Shown one piece after another: positions 55,096 through 64,000 of a DNA stretch of 64,000 nt. The translations under genes were made by a program, and so were the position numbers. The notes under the pieces were generated by a model. It had not been told where the DNA came from and did not search any database. It saw only the letters and a program-made list of their open reading frames with translations. The stretch comes from Tetraselmis striata (Eukaryota > Chlorophyta > Chlorodendrophyceae > Chlorodendrales > Chlorodendraceae): assembly GCA_006384855.1 (NCBI GenBank), contig VCJN01002147.1:1-64000 (forward strand). Reading direction: 5' to 3'. Position 1 is the stretch's first letter, and every line of letters starts with the position of its first letter.

Positions 55096-56961
55096 ATCAT
55101 TTCAGATCCGCACAACGCTATTCTTATGACGAAACCGGATTTTTCGCAGTACATTCGGACAGACAGAAATTTTACTGGATATTGCGGCCATTTTAGCGCC
55201 GTTTAAATCTCATGGAACAGGTCTTTTCCGAGTTGCGTAATCGTAATCGTACTTTCACTGGATATTGCACCCAGCTATCATCCCCATCTGGCGTATAGTA
55301 ACGCTCGGACGATAATATCATGACACTCGAATGGCGAGCCAAGTGCGGTCTTTAAACAACCCATGACCTTGCCCGCAACATGTTACGGGGCAGTTAATTG
55401 CGGTGTGGAACACAGCGAAACTGGAAGATGGCATACTCAGCTGTGACGGCTGCTTTTAATGTCTGCTTGTGCTGCATACGAAGGGGCACTGCGAGGGGTG
55501 AACTGCCGCGATTGTTATATTGGGATCGCGAGCAATAAGCTCCGAAACCAATGTAGTATTCGAGGTAAATGCGTCCGCCCCAAATATAGAATGATAAAGC
55601 ACGGACGAAGCTTGTGTTGTACAACAGACCACCATCCCCAGTCATTTTTGTATTGTATTTTTAAGCGAATGGTTGGGGGGCCAATATCAACCCATCGTTG
55701 TTCGTAGTATTAGTAGGTGGTGCCATGCATGCAATTTGCAAATTGCTGGGTTGAGTAATACATGTACTCGTACAAGTACGCGTAATAATCTGCGCGACCT
55801 TAGCAACACCCAGCAGCAATATTGACTTCCAGCTGGCGGGTCAACTTCAACGCGGCAGCCATCCACGACTAGCGCGTTGACTTCCACACCGCGCTCAACC
55901 TGACTCGGTGATATGTCGACAGCAGCTTCGCGTTTTTCCATTGTTATACTGGTGACCAGAGCAAGGGGTAGTCAAGAGGTCGTGGTGGCGCGGTCGCCGC
56001 AGAATTTATAATTGTGGCAGGAAAATGATACGGGTACTGACATGATAGTAGTGATGGATAGATATGTTGGTCAGCAATAGACTACCAGCGGGGCGATCTC
56101 AGCCTCAAAGACCGGAATTACAGCACAGTCAACCCATACTGTGCATGGAAGAAGCTGCCGCCGGACATTGCGCATTAGACATTCCAAATGCATGCCGCCA
56201 TACCTCATGCCGGGATAACATCCACGTACATGTAGCCCATAGGGACAGCAACGGGTACACACAGCACCCGTGTGATGTTAAAGCTGCGGGATTTTCCAGT
56301 CGTGACAACCGAATGTGCTGACATCCGGCGCTTCACTTGCCGTGTACGCTGTTAGCCATGGCCGCAAGGCTGGCTTGCGTACACGCACATGAGGTCACCA
56401 TCCGTAGCGTCTCCCACCTCCTCAACCTCCCGCTGGCAGAGTTCTCACACATACAAGACCCCGTCATCAACTCCCGCTGGCTGCTACCGTCCGCATCCAT
56501 GCGGTCCAATGACTCCATAAACGAGTGCCCCAGATGGCCACCTCATCCACAGTGGGTGTTTGTGTCGTCTCCATGCCCTTCCCCCCCCCCCCCCCCCCCC
56601 CCCCCCAGGCATAAGCAAGCCACCGCAACGCGCAACGCTCTGGAAATCACCACGATCCAATCAGCAGGATCGCCAGTCACTCCGGTGGGACAGGGGGAAT
56701 GGGTACCCCACATGTATCTTGCTAGGTTAGGATAGAGGCAGTGTCCACAGCAAAGGACAAGTCCGGAATGCTTGGCCCGCAGAGGACGGCACGCAACGGG
56801 TCTGGCCAAACATAAATAGTTTCATAAGTCGTTGCCCATAAAAATAGTTGTAACAAATTTTGAACTTTCAGGTCGTGCATGGCGCCGAAGGCCGAGCCCA
56901 TGGACGACTGCAACAAGGCATGCCGGACCCTGGCGTTTGGTGCTATCCAACCTCCAAAAGC
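55096..56961. other. Spacer with a partial repeat of the palindrome centre
   Basis: Sequence 55,500-55,635 (gccgcgattgttatattggg, aatgcgtccgccccaaatat) repeats the palindrome centre 54,295-54,420 in the same direction. A C26 run is at 56,581-56,606. Short frames at 56,333-56,518 (minus) are not supported by motifs. Confidence 0.5.
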
Positions 56962-58387
56962 TTAGAGCTTCTGCGTAAGTGCGGCTGCGCTGTTGTCAGG
57001 CTCGCTTTCCTTCGCCTCAGGCCGCTTTTCAGTGCACCCATCTGCGCGGTCACCCGTCCGGCGCCGCCACAACCGCTGCCACGGGCACGGGCAACAATCG
57101 CCGGTTCCTTGACCGACAACGCCGCTGCCACCCAACGTGCCATCGCCGTCGCCATCCTGGAACCAGCGGTGCTTCAGTGCCTGCGCCGCGGTGATGCGCT
57201 CCCGCTTCTCCTTGGCCAGGCACAGGTGTACCAGCTCCTTCGCCTCCTCGCTGATAGTGTCCCATGGCGGGTCGCGCGTGGACGGCCGCTGCGAGGCTAT
57301 CCGGGCAAACAGCGACGCAGTGTCGTGGCCGGCGAAGGGCTTCCATCCGCACAGCAGCTCGTACATCACCACCCCCGCCGCCCACACGTCCACCTCCGCC
57401 CCAAACTCCGCGCAGCCCGTGCCCAGATAGATCCCGATCATCTCCGGTGCAAAGTAAAGCGGTGTGCCGACGGCCTGGAGCCCGCTGGCGGTCGCGGCCA
57501 GCCCGCCGCGCTTCTGCTTGTGCGACAGCCCGAAGTCCGAGAGCCGGACCGAGCCGAAGTCTCCGGGCCGCTCCAGCAGCAGGTTGGCGAGCTTGATGTC
57601 GCAGTGGATGACCTGTGACAGTAGCGCCGGGCGAGCCACCGCATGAAGGCTCAGCTACCAGCTGCCGCGTGGCATGTCGTGGCAAGTGGCTGTGGTGTTC
57701 AAATGGCCAGCGACCCCCCCCCCCCCCCCCCCCCCTCTTTTCCGCGCTCGGGCAAGGACAAGACTGACAGTGAAAAGATGAAAGCACTTGCAGCGTTGTG
57801 GGCGGATATGGCGATAGTGGAAGTGCGGGCCACGCTCGCACCTTGCGCTTGTGGAGCCCCGCCAGCGCGGTAAGCAGCTGCCGCATCACCCGCCGGACGT
57901 CCGCCTCCGGCAGCGGGCAGCGTACCGCGTCCAGGCTGCCACCCTCCATGATGTCCATCACCAGCGTGACCTTATCGTCTTCCAGGTACCCCGCGTGCGT
58001 GCCCACGATTGAACTGCGCAGCTCCCGCGCGCCCGACAGCCGCCGCTGCACGTCGTACTCCTGCGCCACGTCGGCGGCCGATGAACCCGTGGTGCCGCCG
58101 CTGTCCGCGCGCCCCAGCGGCAGCACCTTGAGCGCCACGTGCCGTCCCGTCTCCCGGCACACCGCCCTCCGCACCTGCGAGCTGGCGCCCTCCCCCAGCT
58201 GCTCCCGCATCTCATAGTCGTCCGCGCTGCGGCGCGAGCTGAACATGCTGGCCGCTGACTGCGCGGAGCGGCGGCGGCTGGCGTTACTCACGTTGTGGTT
58301 ATTTTCCTCGACGGACGCCCGCGAGGAGCTGAACTCGTACGAGCCCGCCCGGCAAGTGTTCGCCGTCCCCGCCTCCGAGCAGAACAT
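56962..58387 (-). CDS. Serine/threonine protein kinase, two exons, non-RD type
   Basis: Exons 58,387-57,842 and 57,612-56,962 (TAA) join in phase 0 to 398 aa. After a Ser/Arg-rich N-terminus of about 55 residues the kinase domain shows the glycine loop GEGASSQVRRA, the ATP lysine in HVALKVLPL, the catalytic loop VIHCDIKLANLLLE, DFGLSHKQKRGG, TPLYFAPEM, DVWAAGVVMYELLCGWKPF and a C-terminal lobe ending HRWFQDGDGDG. The arginine before the catalytic aspartate is Cys, so it is a non-RD kinase and may not need activation-loop phosphorylation. Overall pattern is CAMK-like; no calmodulin or EF-hand part was seen. The single intron contains a C22 run (57,714-57,735). Start chosen at the first ATG of the open frame. 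Confidence 0.88.
57714..57735 (+). repeat. C22 run in kinase intron
   Basis: On the coding strand it is G22, so both strand senses of these runs occur in introns. Confidence 0.95.
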
Positions 58388-58671
58388 GATGGGGTGGATA
58401 GGTTTCGTATGAAAGGGAAGGGGGCTTGTGCGGGGTCAAGGCGGAGAGAAGATGACCAGCGGAGATAACGCGAGTAGAGACTTCACATGGGGTTGGCACG
58501 ACAGCGCCAAAGTCGCTCTGCGATGCCGTGCCGGCCGAAGAACCCGGCGGGCTCCGATGTGAAGCGTCGATGAGATTGCCGATGAGTTTGCGTCTGAAGC
58601 TGTCCATTGCATCAGGCGCGGCCGCACCCTTAATATTGTCGGCTTGGCGCAGCGGTGCTCATATCATCTTT
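58388..58671. other. Upstream region of the kinase gene
   Basis: No ORF with motifs. It holds the presumed promoter and 5' untranslated region between the kinase start codon and repeat S. Confidence 0.3.
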
Positions 58672-58985
58672 TTGTTTTCGCCCCCGGGACAGGACTGGTA
58701 CCAGTGAAACCCTTTGCAGCGTCTCTACACGACGGCCGTTTAGGCAGCAATCCAATTACGGAAAGCCCTTGGTAGGCGACACCCCGTTATGGTCATCAAG
58801 CAAATTGCCGAAGCATTCTGCAAGACTAATAGAGGCCAGTGATGGAATTTCCAACACGGTTGGATCACCGTCTAAAACACTGCCATCAAAATGCCATCAA
58901 AATATAATCGGCATCGACCACGAAAGGTCCGCCCTACCCGTTTGGGCGTCGGCCCATTCGAGTCGTAATGCGAGTTGGGGCAAGC
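58672..58985 (+). repeat. Dispersed 310-bp repeat S, copy 2
   Basis: Matches 24,315-24,625 in the same direction with roughly one difference per ten bases and a small duplication (atgccatcaaaat). Noncoding in both places. Confidence 0.75.
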
Positions 58986-59620
58986 CCCAACCCGCGGAGC
59001 AAAGCATTTCGGGAGTGCGATACATGTGCAACAAAAAAGGCATATAATATCACCATCATCAGCCAGCCGGTGGCAGAATCATGGCATGCTTCAGATGGGG
59101 CCGGTGCCGGCGCAGCAATGTGATGTTCAAACATCATATATATATTAATAAGAGTAGCAGCAGTCGCGCGGTATATATATTATTGCTAATTATTATTGTA
59201 TAATAGTGAATAATAATAATTAATAATAATACAACGAGCATGACTACATATATCTAACATAGTCGCCATGCGGCTCCTGCATCTGCACCTGCATGCGGCT
59301 CCTGCATCAGTGAGGATTAGACTGTGCGTGATGTAAGGATTACACACAATAATACTGCCCTCTGCTGCTAGCTCATGTAGTCGCTAAATGTATCTCCATA
59401 CATATTCGTCTATTACGTTGAATACTGCTGGAGCAGCGACGTCTCGAATAGCTGCTACCCGTACGTAACGCAAGCTGACGGTCCTATCATCCAGCGAAGA
59501 ACACGTGGCCTATCGGGTAAGAGTGGTGAGTACATCAACCAGCCTAGACCACCAGAAGGTCCCGAAACTTATCGCGGAGCATCCTGTTTCCTCCGACCGC
59601 CGCAGCTGCGGGGGGCAGCG
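58986..59620. other. Spacer with AT-rich patch
   Basis: An AT-rich stretch (59,130-59,260) with taat and attatt repeats is followed by a tandem pair of cggctcctgcat (59,271-59,307) and a MITE-end-like fragment at 59,361. No gene was recognised. Confidence 0.4.
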
Positions 59621-62600
59621 ATGGTCCGCGTGGCGGTAGTGGGCGCCGGAGTGTGCGGCGCCTCTGCGGCACTGCAGCTGGCGGCCGACCCGGCCGTGGA
59701 GGCCGTTCATCTGTTCGACCAGGTGGGCAATTGCGCCGCCCGGCGCCTCCCCTGCCACTCTGCCAGTGCCCTCCCTCCGAAAGTGTGTGGTGCGGAGACT
59801 GGCCGGGTGGTAGACGGACTGGTGGTTGCCCTCCGCCGCGGCAGTGGGGATATGGGCAAATCCCGGCGGGGATAAATTTGGTTATTGGGGAGAGAACGCA
59901 AAGGGCGATGCGAGCAACGTAAGTGCGAGGCATCGTGAGACAGGAAGAGCAAGCAAGGGCCAAAGGAAGATTGTCAATGTCAGCGAGCGAGAGTCATAGA
60001 GAGTGGAAGACAGTGATAGAATGTAACGGTGATGAGAGCCAATGGGAGACATCGGACTGTTTTGAGAGGTAGTGGTGATGGCAAGAGTCACTGGGGAACA
60101 ACGGTCATGGGGAGGGAAAGTTATAAAGATTGCGAGACAACGCACGAGAATGCGAGTCAACACGAGCAATGGCGGGGGATAACAGGGGCAACGATGAAGA
60201 TGAGACGGTGAGGGACACTCTAAGATAACACTTGACAATGAGAGATATCAAGGACAACCATTATTGACCTTGGCAGATAATTGAATGCAGTGGAGGGGAA
60301 AGGGAGACGTCCATGAGGGACAATCTGAGACGCTGCATGCGCCATGTGGTATCGTGCTGAGGCCGCTATTCCGGGTCGGGGAGGCAGAGGGCTGGCGTTT
60401 GCGGTACAGGTGGCTCATCACGCTTGATTGGCGTTCAGGGGCGGCGCGGCCCGGGCGGGCGGGCGAGCCACCGCATGGTGGATGCCGCCACGGGCAGTGT
60501 GCAGCCGGACGAGGAGGAGCCGGAGGCGGGGTACCGGCACACTACGCTTTGACCACGGCTGCCAATTCTTCACGGCTGCATCGCCGCGATTCCAGGCTGT
60601 CGTCGACAGATGGCTAGCTGCCGGCGCCGCGGGCATCTGGACGGGCCGCTTCGGGGCGCTGGGGCACTCATCCCCCGCCGCCGACTTCTTCGGCTGCTCT
60701 ACAGGCCGCCCGCTGTATGTAGGGGTAGGCGGCATGCACCGCGTTGCGCGCTGCGTTGCCAAGGACGCCGTCGCCGCCGGCGCCGAGCTGCATGCCGGCG
60801 TGCGCGTCGCCTCCATTGAGCGACTGCCTGACGGTGGTTGGCGCCTGCACGGCGTCGGTGGGGATGCCGCATACCATGACACTCCCGAATCCGTGGCCGC
60901 TGGCGCAGCCCACCGGGTGAGTCGCCAACCCGCTACCGATTTCCTGCGCTTGGCGCCGTCACGGGAAGCGCGCGACGCTGATGCTTACCGCTCGTCGGTC
61001 ATGCCATCCACCCTCCCTTGTATTGTGTTGGCCCTATCGTGCTGTGCCGCCCCTCCGGCAACCCGTTGTATCCTCTAATATGCCTTGCGCACATGACTGC
61101 AAGCCCCTTAACTCATATGCTATGGTACTCTATGCTAGGCTATACATGTGAGCGCAGTATACTGGCTGCTTGTGCCGACGCACCTTATAGTAACCCGTAA
61201 CATAAGACTCAAACCGGGCTTCCTTCAAACCCAAAAGAATATGCGCTATAGTTATGGCAATTGTTTCATCTACATTTGACCTCTGACAGGCAGGGCAGGT
61301 GCTCATTCGCAGTGTTCTTATTAATACCGCCTTGGCATTGGCTTACCTGGAATGGTATGCGAACATGCCCATATGCTGTGCTTTGTTAAGCACCTGCCTG
61401 CACCTGTAACAGAAGCTACTCACTGTGGAAGCTGCGCACTGCATGCAACCAGCCATGTTCCCCTGCCACTGGCCACTACCCGTGCCCCGGCTATACCTTT
61501 TCCCTCCCATCCAGCGTCATCCCAGTGATTAATGCAGAGCGGCATGTCATGCTGATGCCGGTTGCTGGGCGCCCTGCGCGCATGCTGAGATGCGCTCCCC
61601 CCACCCCACCCCGAAGCTCCTTGCGGAGGTGGATGTGGTGCTGCTGACGGACGCCTCGGCATCGTTCGAGGGGTGGCACCGCGCCTCCGCAGGCGTTGCG
61701 GCCGTGGCCCCCGCCATGGCCGCCGCGGTGCAGAGCCGCGCGCGCGTGCCGCTGTTCACCGCGATGGTCGCGTTTGCAGCGCCGCTGGACACCCCGCTGG
61801 ACGCCTTTGCGCACGGCGGGGATGGCGGCTCGTCTCTGCTGTGGTATGCGGCGCGCTCTGCCTCCAAGCCGGGGCTCAACGCTGTCGGCACGCCCGACTG
61901 CTGGACGCTCGTGAGCACCCCGGCATTTGCGGCTGCAGAGATCCAGGGCACCCAGATGCAGGTGCAGCCCTTCCTCCCTTGCATGTATAGCCTGATCGTA
62001 GCATAGAGATCACACCAAACCGCATACCGTAAGCCGGTGGTCTGTTCCTACTGCTGTCATATTACATCTCTTATTCGGCTGATTATGCACTGCTGTATAG
62101 TCGACCCGCAACCACTACCCGTACTGGAGTCACCATTCACTGACCTTCCTTCTAGGCGAAGGTCAGTGAATGCGCCTGTTTGACAACATCATGTCGATAA
62201 TTGTTTGTTGGCGTGGTGTATTATCAGACGTAATATGGTTACAGTGGTGACTACACGCATAGTATTTAATCATATAGGTTTTCCCACTGCGCGCTGTCAA
62301 GGGGGGGTGGGGTGGGGGGTCAACAAAATATCCGATGCCATGCAAACCAGCGTGTTTTGTGCAGGAGTCACTTCCTACTCATATTGTGCACTTCTTGACA
62401 GTGGCAGCCCCCCAAGACAGCAAGGCCACGATGGGCCGCGCCTCATCCCGCACGCATTCCCTCCCTGCTGCCTTGCGCCGCGTACAGGACCCGGCAACCG
62501 GCGCGTTCCGGCCCCAGGAGGACGGTTACCTCAACGGGGCGGGCGGCCCCGCGGAGGCGCTGCTGGCGGCGTTCCTGGAGGCACTCGGGCGCTCCGCTGC

Positions 62601-62949
62601 CCCGCCGGCCCGCCTGTACCTACAGGGGCAGCGATGGGGCAGCGCGTTCCCCGCGCCTGTGTCCCGCTTCTCCAGCACCTCCACCCCCGGGAAGTACCTC
62701 GCCACCGAGCACGCCGACGTGGGGGGCAGCCGCGTGGAGGTGGCGGGCGTCGTGTACGAGACGGCAACGCCTGATCTGCGTCCGCCTGAGGGCGGCGGGG
62801 CTGAGGGGCGCTCGGGGGAGCAGGACTTCTTCATGGACACCGAGCTTGGGCTGTACTACGCCTCCGACTTCTGCTCCACGCGCGTGCCAGGCGTGGAGGC
62901 GGCCGTGCTGTCCGGTCTGGATGCCGCGGAGCACATTGCAACGGGATGA
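59621..62949 (+). CDS. Renalase-like FAD-dependent amine oxidase, four exons, one apparent frameshift
   Basis: This family binds FAD in a Rossmann fold and oxidises amines or NAD(P)H isomers. Exons: 59,621-59,722 (start, FAD motif VAVVGAGVCGASAALQLA, ending HLFDQ), about 60,434-60,921, 61,617-61,961 and 62,425-62,949 (TGA). Exon 2 begins GRRGPGGRASHRM and later has RFDHGCQFFTAASPRFQAVV and PLYVGVGGMHRVARCVA, both typical of the family. Exon 3 has LLAEVDVVLLTDASASF and the tract leading to SLLWYAARSASKPG. Exon 4 ends GLYYASDFCSTRVPGVEAAV, the closing FAD-contact region. Within exon 2 the frame shifts by one base around the GGGG at 60,526-60,529, between DEEEPEA and LRFDHG; one G fewer would keep it open. 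The 711-bp first intron is purine-rich. Exon borders 2-4 are less certain than exon 1. Confidence 0.75.
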
Positions 62950-64000
62950 CAAAGGCGGTGGCAGCGGCGAAGCTTACGGGGCATGCCCCAGAGGTGCAGC
63001 GGGGGATTCATGTAGAGTCAGTTTGGTGCGGTGCTGGCCAGTGATGGATGTCATCGGCAGAATGGTTGCCTTCCTCTTTCTCTTTTTGCCAGCGGTTTTT
63101 GGGCTTAGTTTGTTGCCAAGCATTGGTGGGGATGGTTGCCGTATCACCAAGGGTGCGCGGGGAGGCCGATGCAAGAGAATCACCTGGCAGCCACATGGGG
63201 GGAAGTTGGAGAGTGTTGAACACAGGGACACTGAAGAGAACCACTGTGAGAATTTGGAGAAACAACGGTGATTGATGGGATTCATTCCGAAGAAGATTGG
63301 GATGCACTGTGAAACAGCAAAGGAGAGTTTCAGGCGATGGCATAAACTGGGAGAGGTTATTGAAGAAAGATATAGGGAGAACCGGAACGCCTAGAGCGAA
63401 CTACGGGAGAGAATGGCAAGAATGGCATAAGAGCGGTGATTGGGGTTACCGCGAGACATTAGGGACGGTGTGCGGCCCATGGTAGACACAGAGGGAGATC
63501 GTGTGAGGCAATCAGTAGGTGTGGTGGGAGCTACTTGGAGACCGCTCGAGAGACTACTGGAGCACTGAGAGCTAATGGGAGGGGTGTGCCAAGTGTTCAA
63601 TTCAATATTTATTTGTTGGATCTAGCAGTAGCCCTATGGGTATGGATACCCCCCCCCCCCCCCCCCTGGGATTTTCCGGTGCGGTCTGTGATCGGTTGTC
63701 GTGGTGGTAGAAGGTGGCGAGGCCGGCCCCTCCAAGTGAAATGTGCCTGTAACTCCCGAGCAAGGTAACGTACTGGCACGATTGTTCGTCTCCTTACTAC
63801 CCATAATTGTTATTTGGCTTCATTGATCACATTCCTGTTGTCGATTAACCATTATTGAGGCGCCTTAGGATTATATATCTGGATTGTTGAGGCCTTATTG
63901 GGATTACTGTTGCTTGAGGTTCCATTCCATCCTTGGAATCACACATGAGAGTACAAAATATCAGAAGCGACCGCCTCTGCTACCGTCGGCGGCAAGTTAA
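62950..64000. other. Spacer to window end
   Basis: Purine-rich sequence (63,230-63,560) resembles in composition the first intron of the oxidase gene. A C18 run lies at 63,649-63,666. No gene was recognised; the window ends in AT-rich sequence. Confidence 0.4.

Noticed and set aside
57050..58387. 445-codon ORF through the kinase intron
   Set aside because: It reads through the intron and then continues in the wrong frame; kinase motifs after the intron are in the other frame, reached by a proper splice.
1..64000. tRNA, rRNA, CRISPR or prokaryotic operon features
   Set aside because: No cloverleaf, rRNA core sequence, regular spacer array or closely packed same-strand genes were seen; introns and element types are eukaryotic.

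Overview
The window reads as nuclear DNA of a GC-rich eukaryote. Genes are split by short GT-AG introns (two carry GC donors), intergenic DNA is repeat-rich, and mobile elements fill about half the window. A chromodomain Ty3/gypsy element, PAT/Kangaroo-like tyrosine-recombinase retrotransposons and an organelle-type RbfA point to a photosynthetic protist, most likely a green alga. That placement is inference; no rRNA, tRNA or plastid marker was seen. A striking trait is about 21 uninterrupted G or C runs of 14-26 bases, most of them 21-23.

Layout. 1-10,310: minus-strand Ty3/gypsy chromovirus, split by a DIRS/PAT-like retrotransposon (1,038-5,880). 10,341-11,215: minus-strand hAT fragment. 12,310-14,655: seven-exon RbfA-like gene (minus). 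15,217-15,855: broken unknown ORF. 17,165-23,000: copies of a dispersed repeat family around a three-exon unknown gene (19,809-20,670, plus). 24,148-24,285: MITE-like hairpin. 24,862-25,368: cysteine-rich protein (plus). 26,582-30,751: complete-looking MULE (minus) with inverted terminal repeats and a five-exon FAR1-like transposase. 31,049-31,768: disrupted NADAR/YbiA-like gene (minus). 32,300-38,800: decayed retroelement-like sequence, a 217-224-bp tandem array and spacer.

38,824-46,475 (minus) holds the largest gene: nine exons joining in frame to encode about 1,666 aa, with an EF-hand region, ankyrin repeats and a TMEM16/anoctamin core whose calcium-site residues are present. 47,084-52,071 (plus) is a second tyrosine-recombinase element with gag-like and recombinase parts but no visible reverse transcriptase. 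53,555-55,095 is a large inverted repeat (arms about 700 bp) carrying RING-finger exons. 56,962-58,387 (minus) is a two-exon protein kinase. 59,621-62,949 (plus) is a renalase-like FAD amine oxidase gene with one apparent extra G.

The host genes are not an operon and share no evident pathway: organelle ribosome maturation, calcium-gated membrane transport, phosphorylation and flavin oxidation. Exon joins were derived by hand from splice sites, reading frame and family motifs, and no transcript evidence was available.
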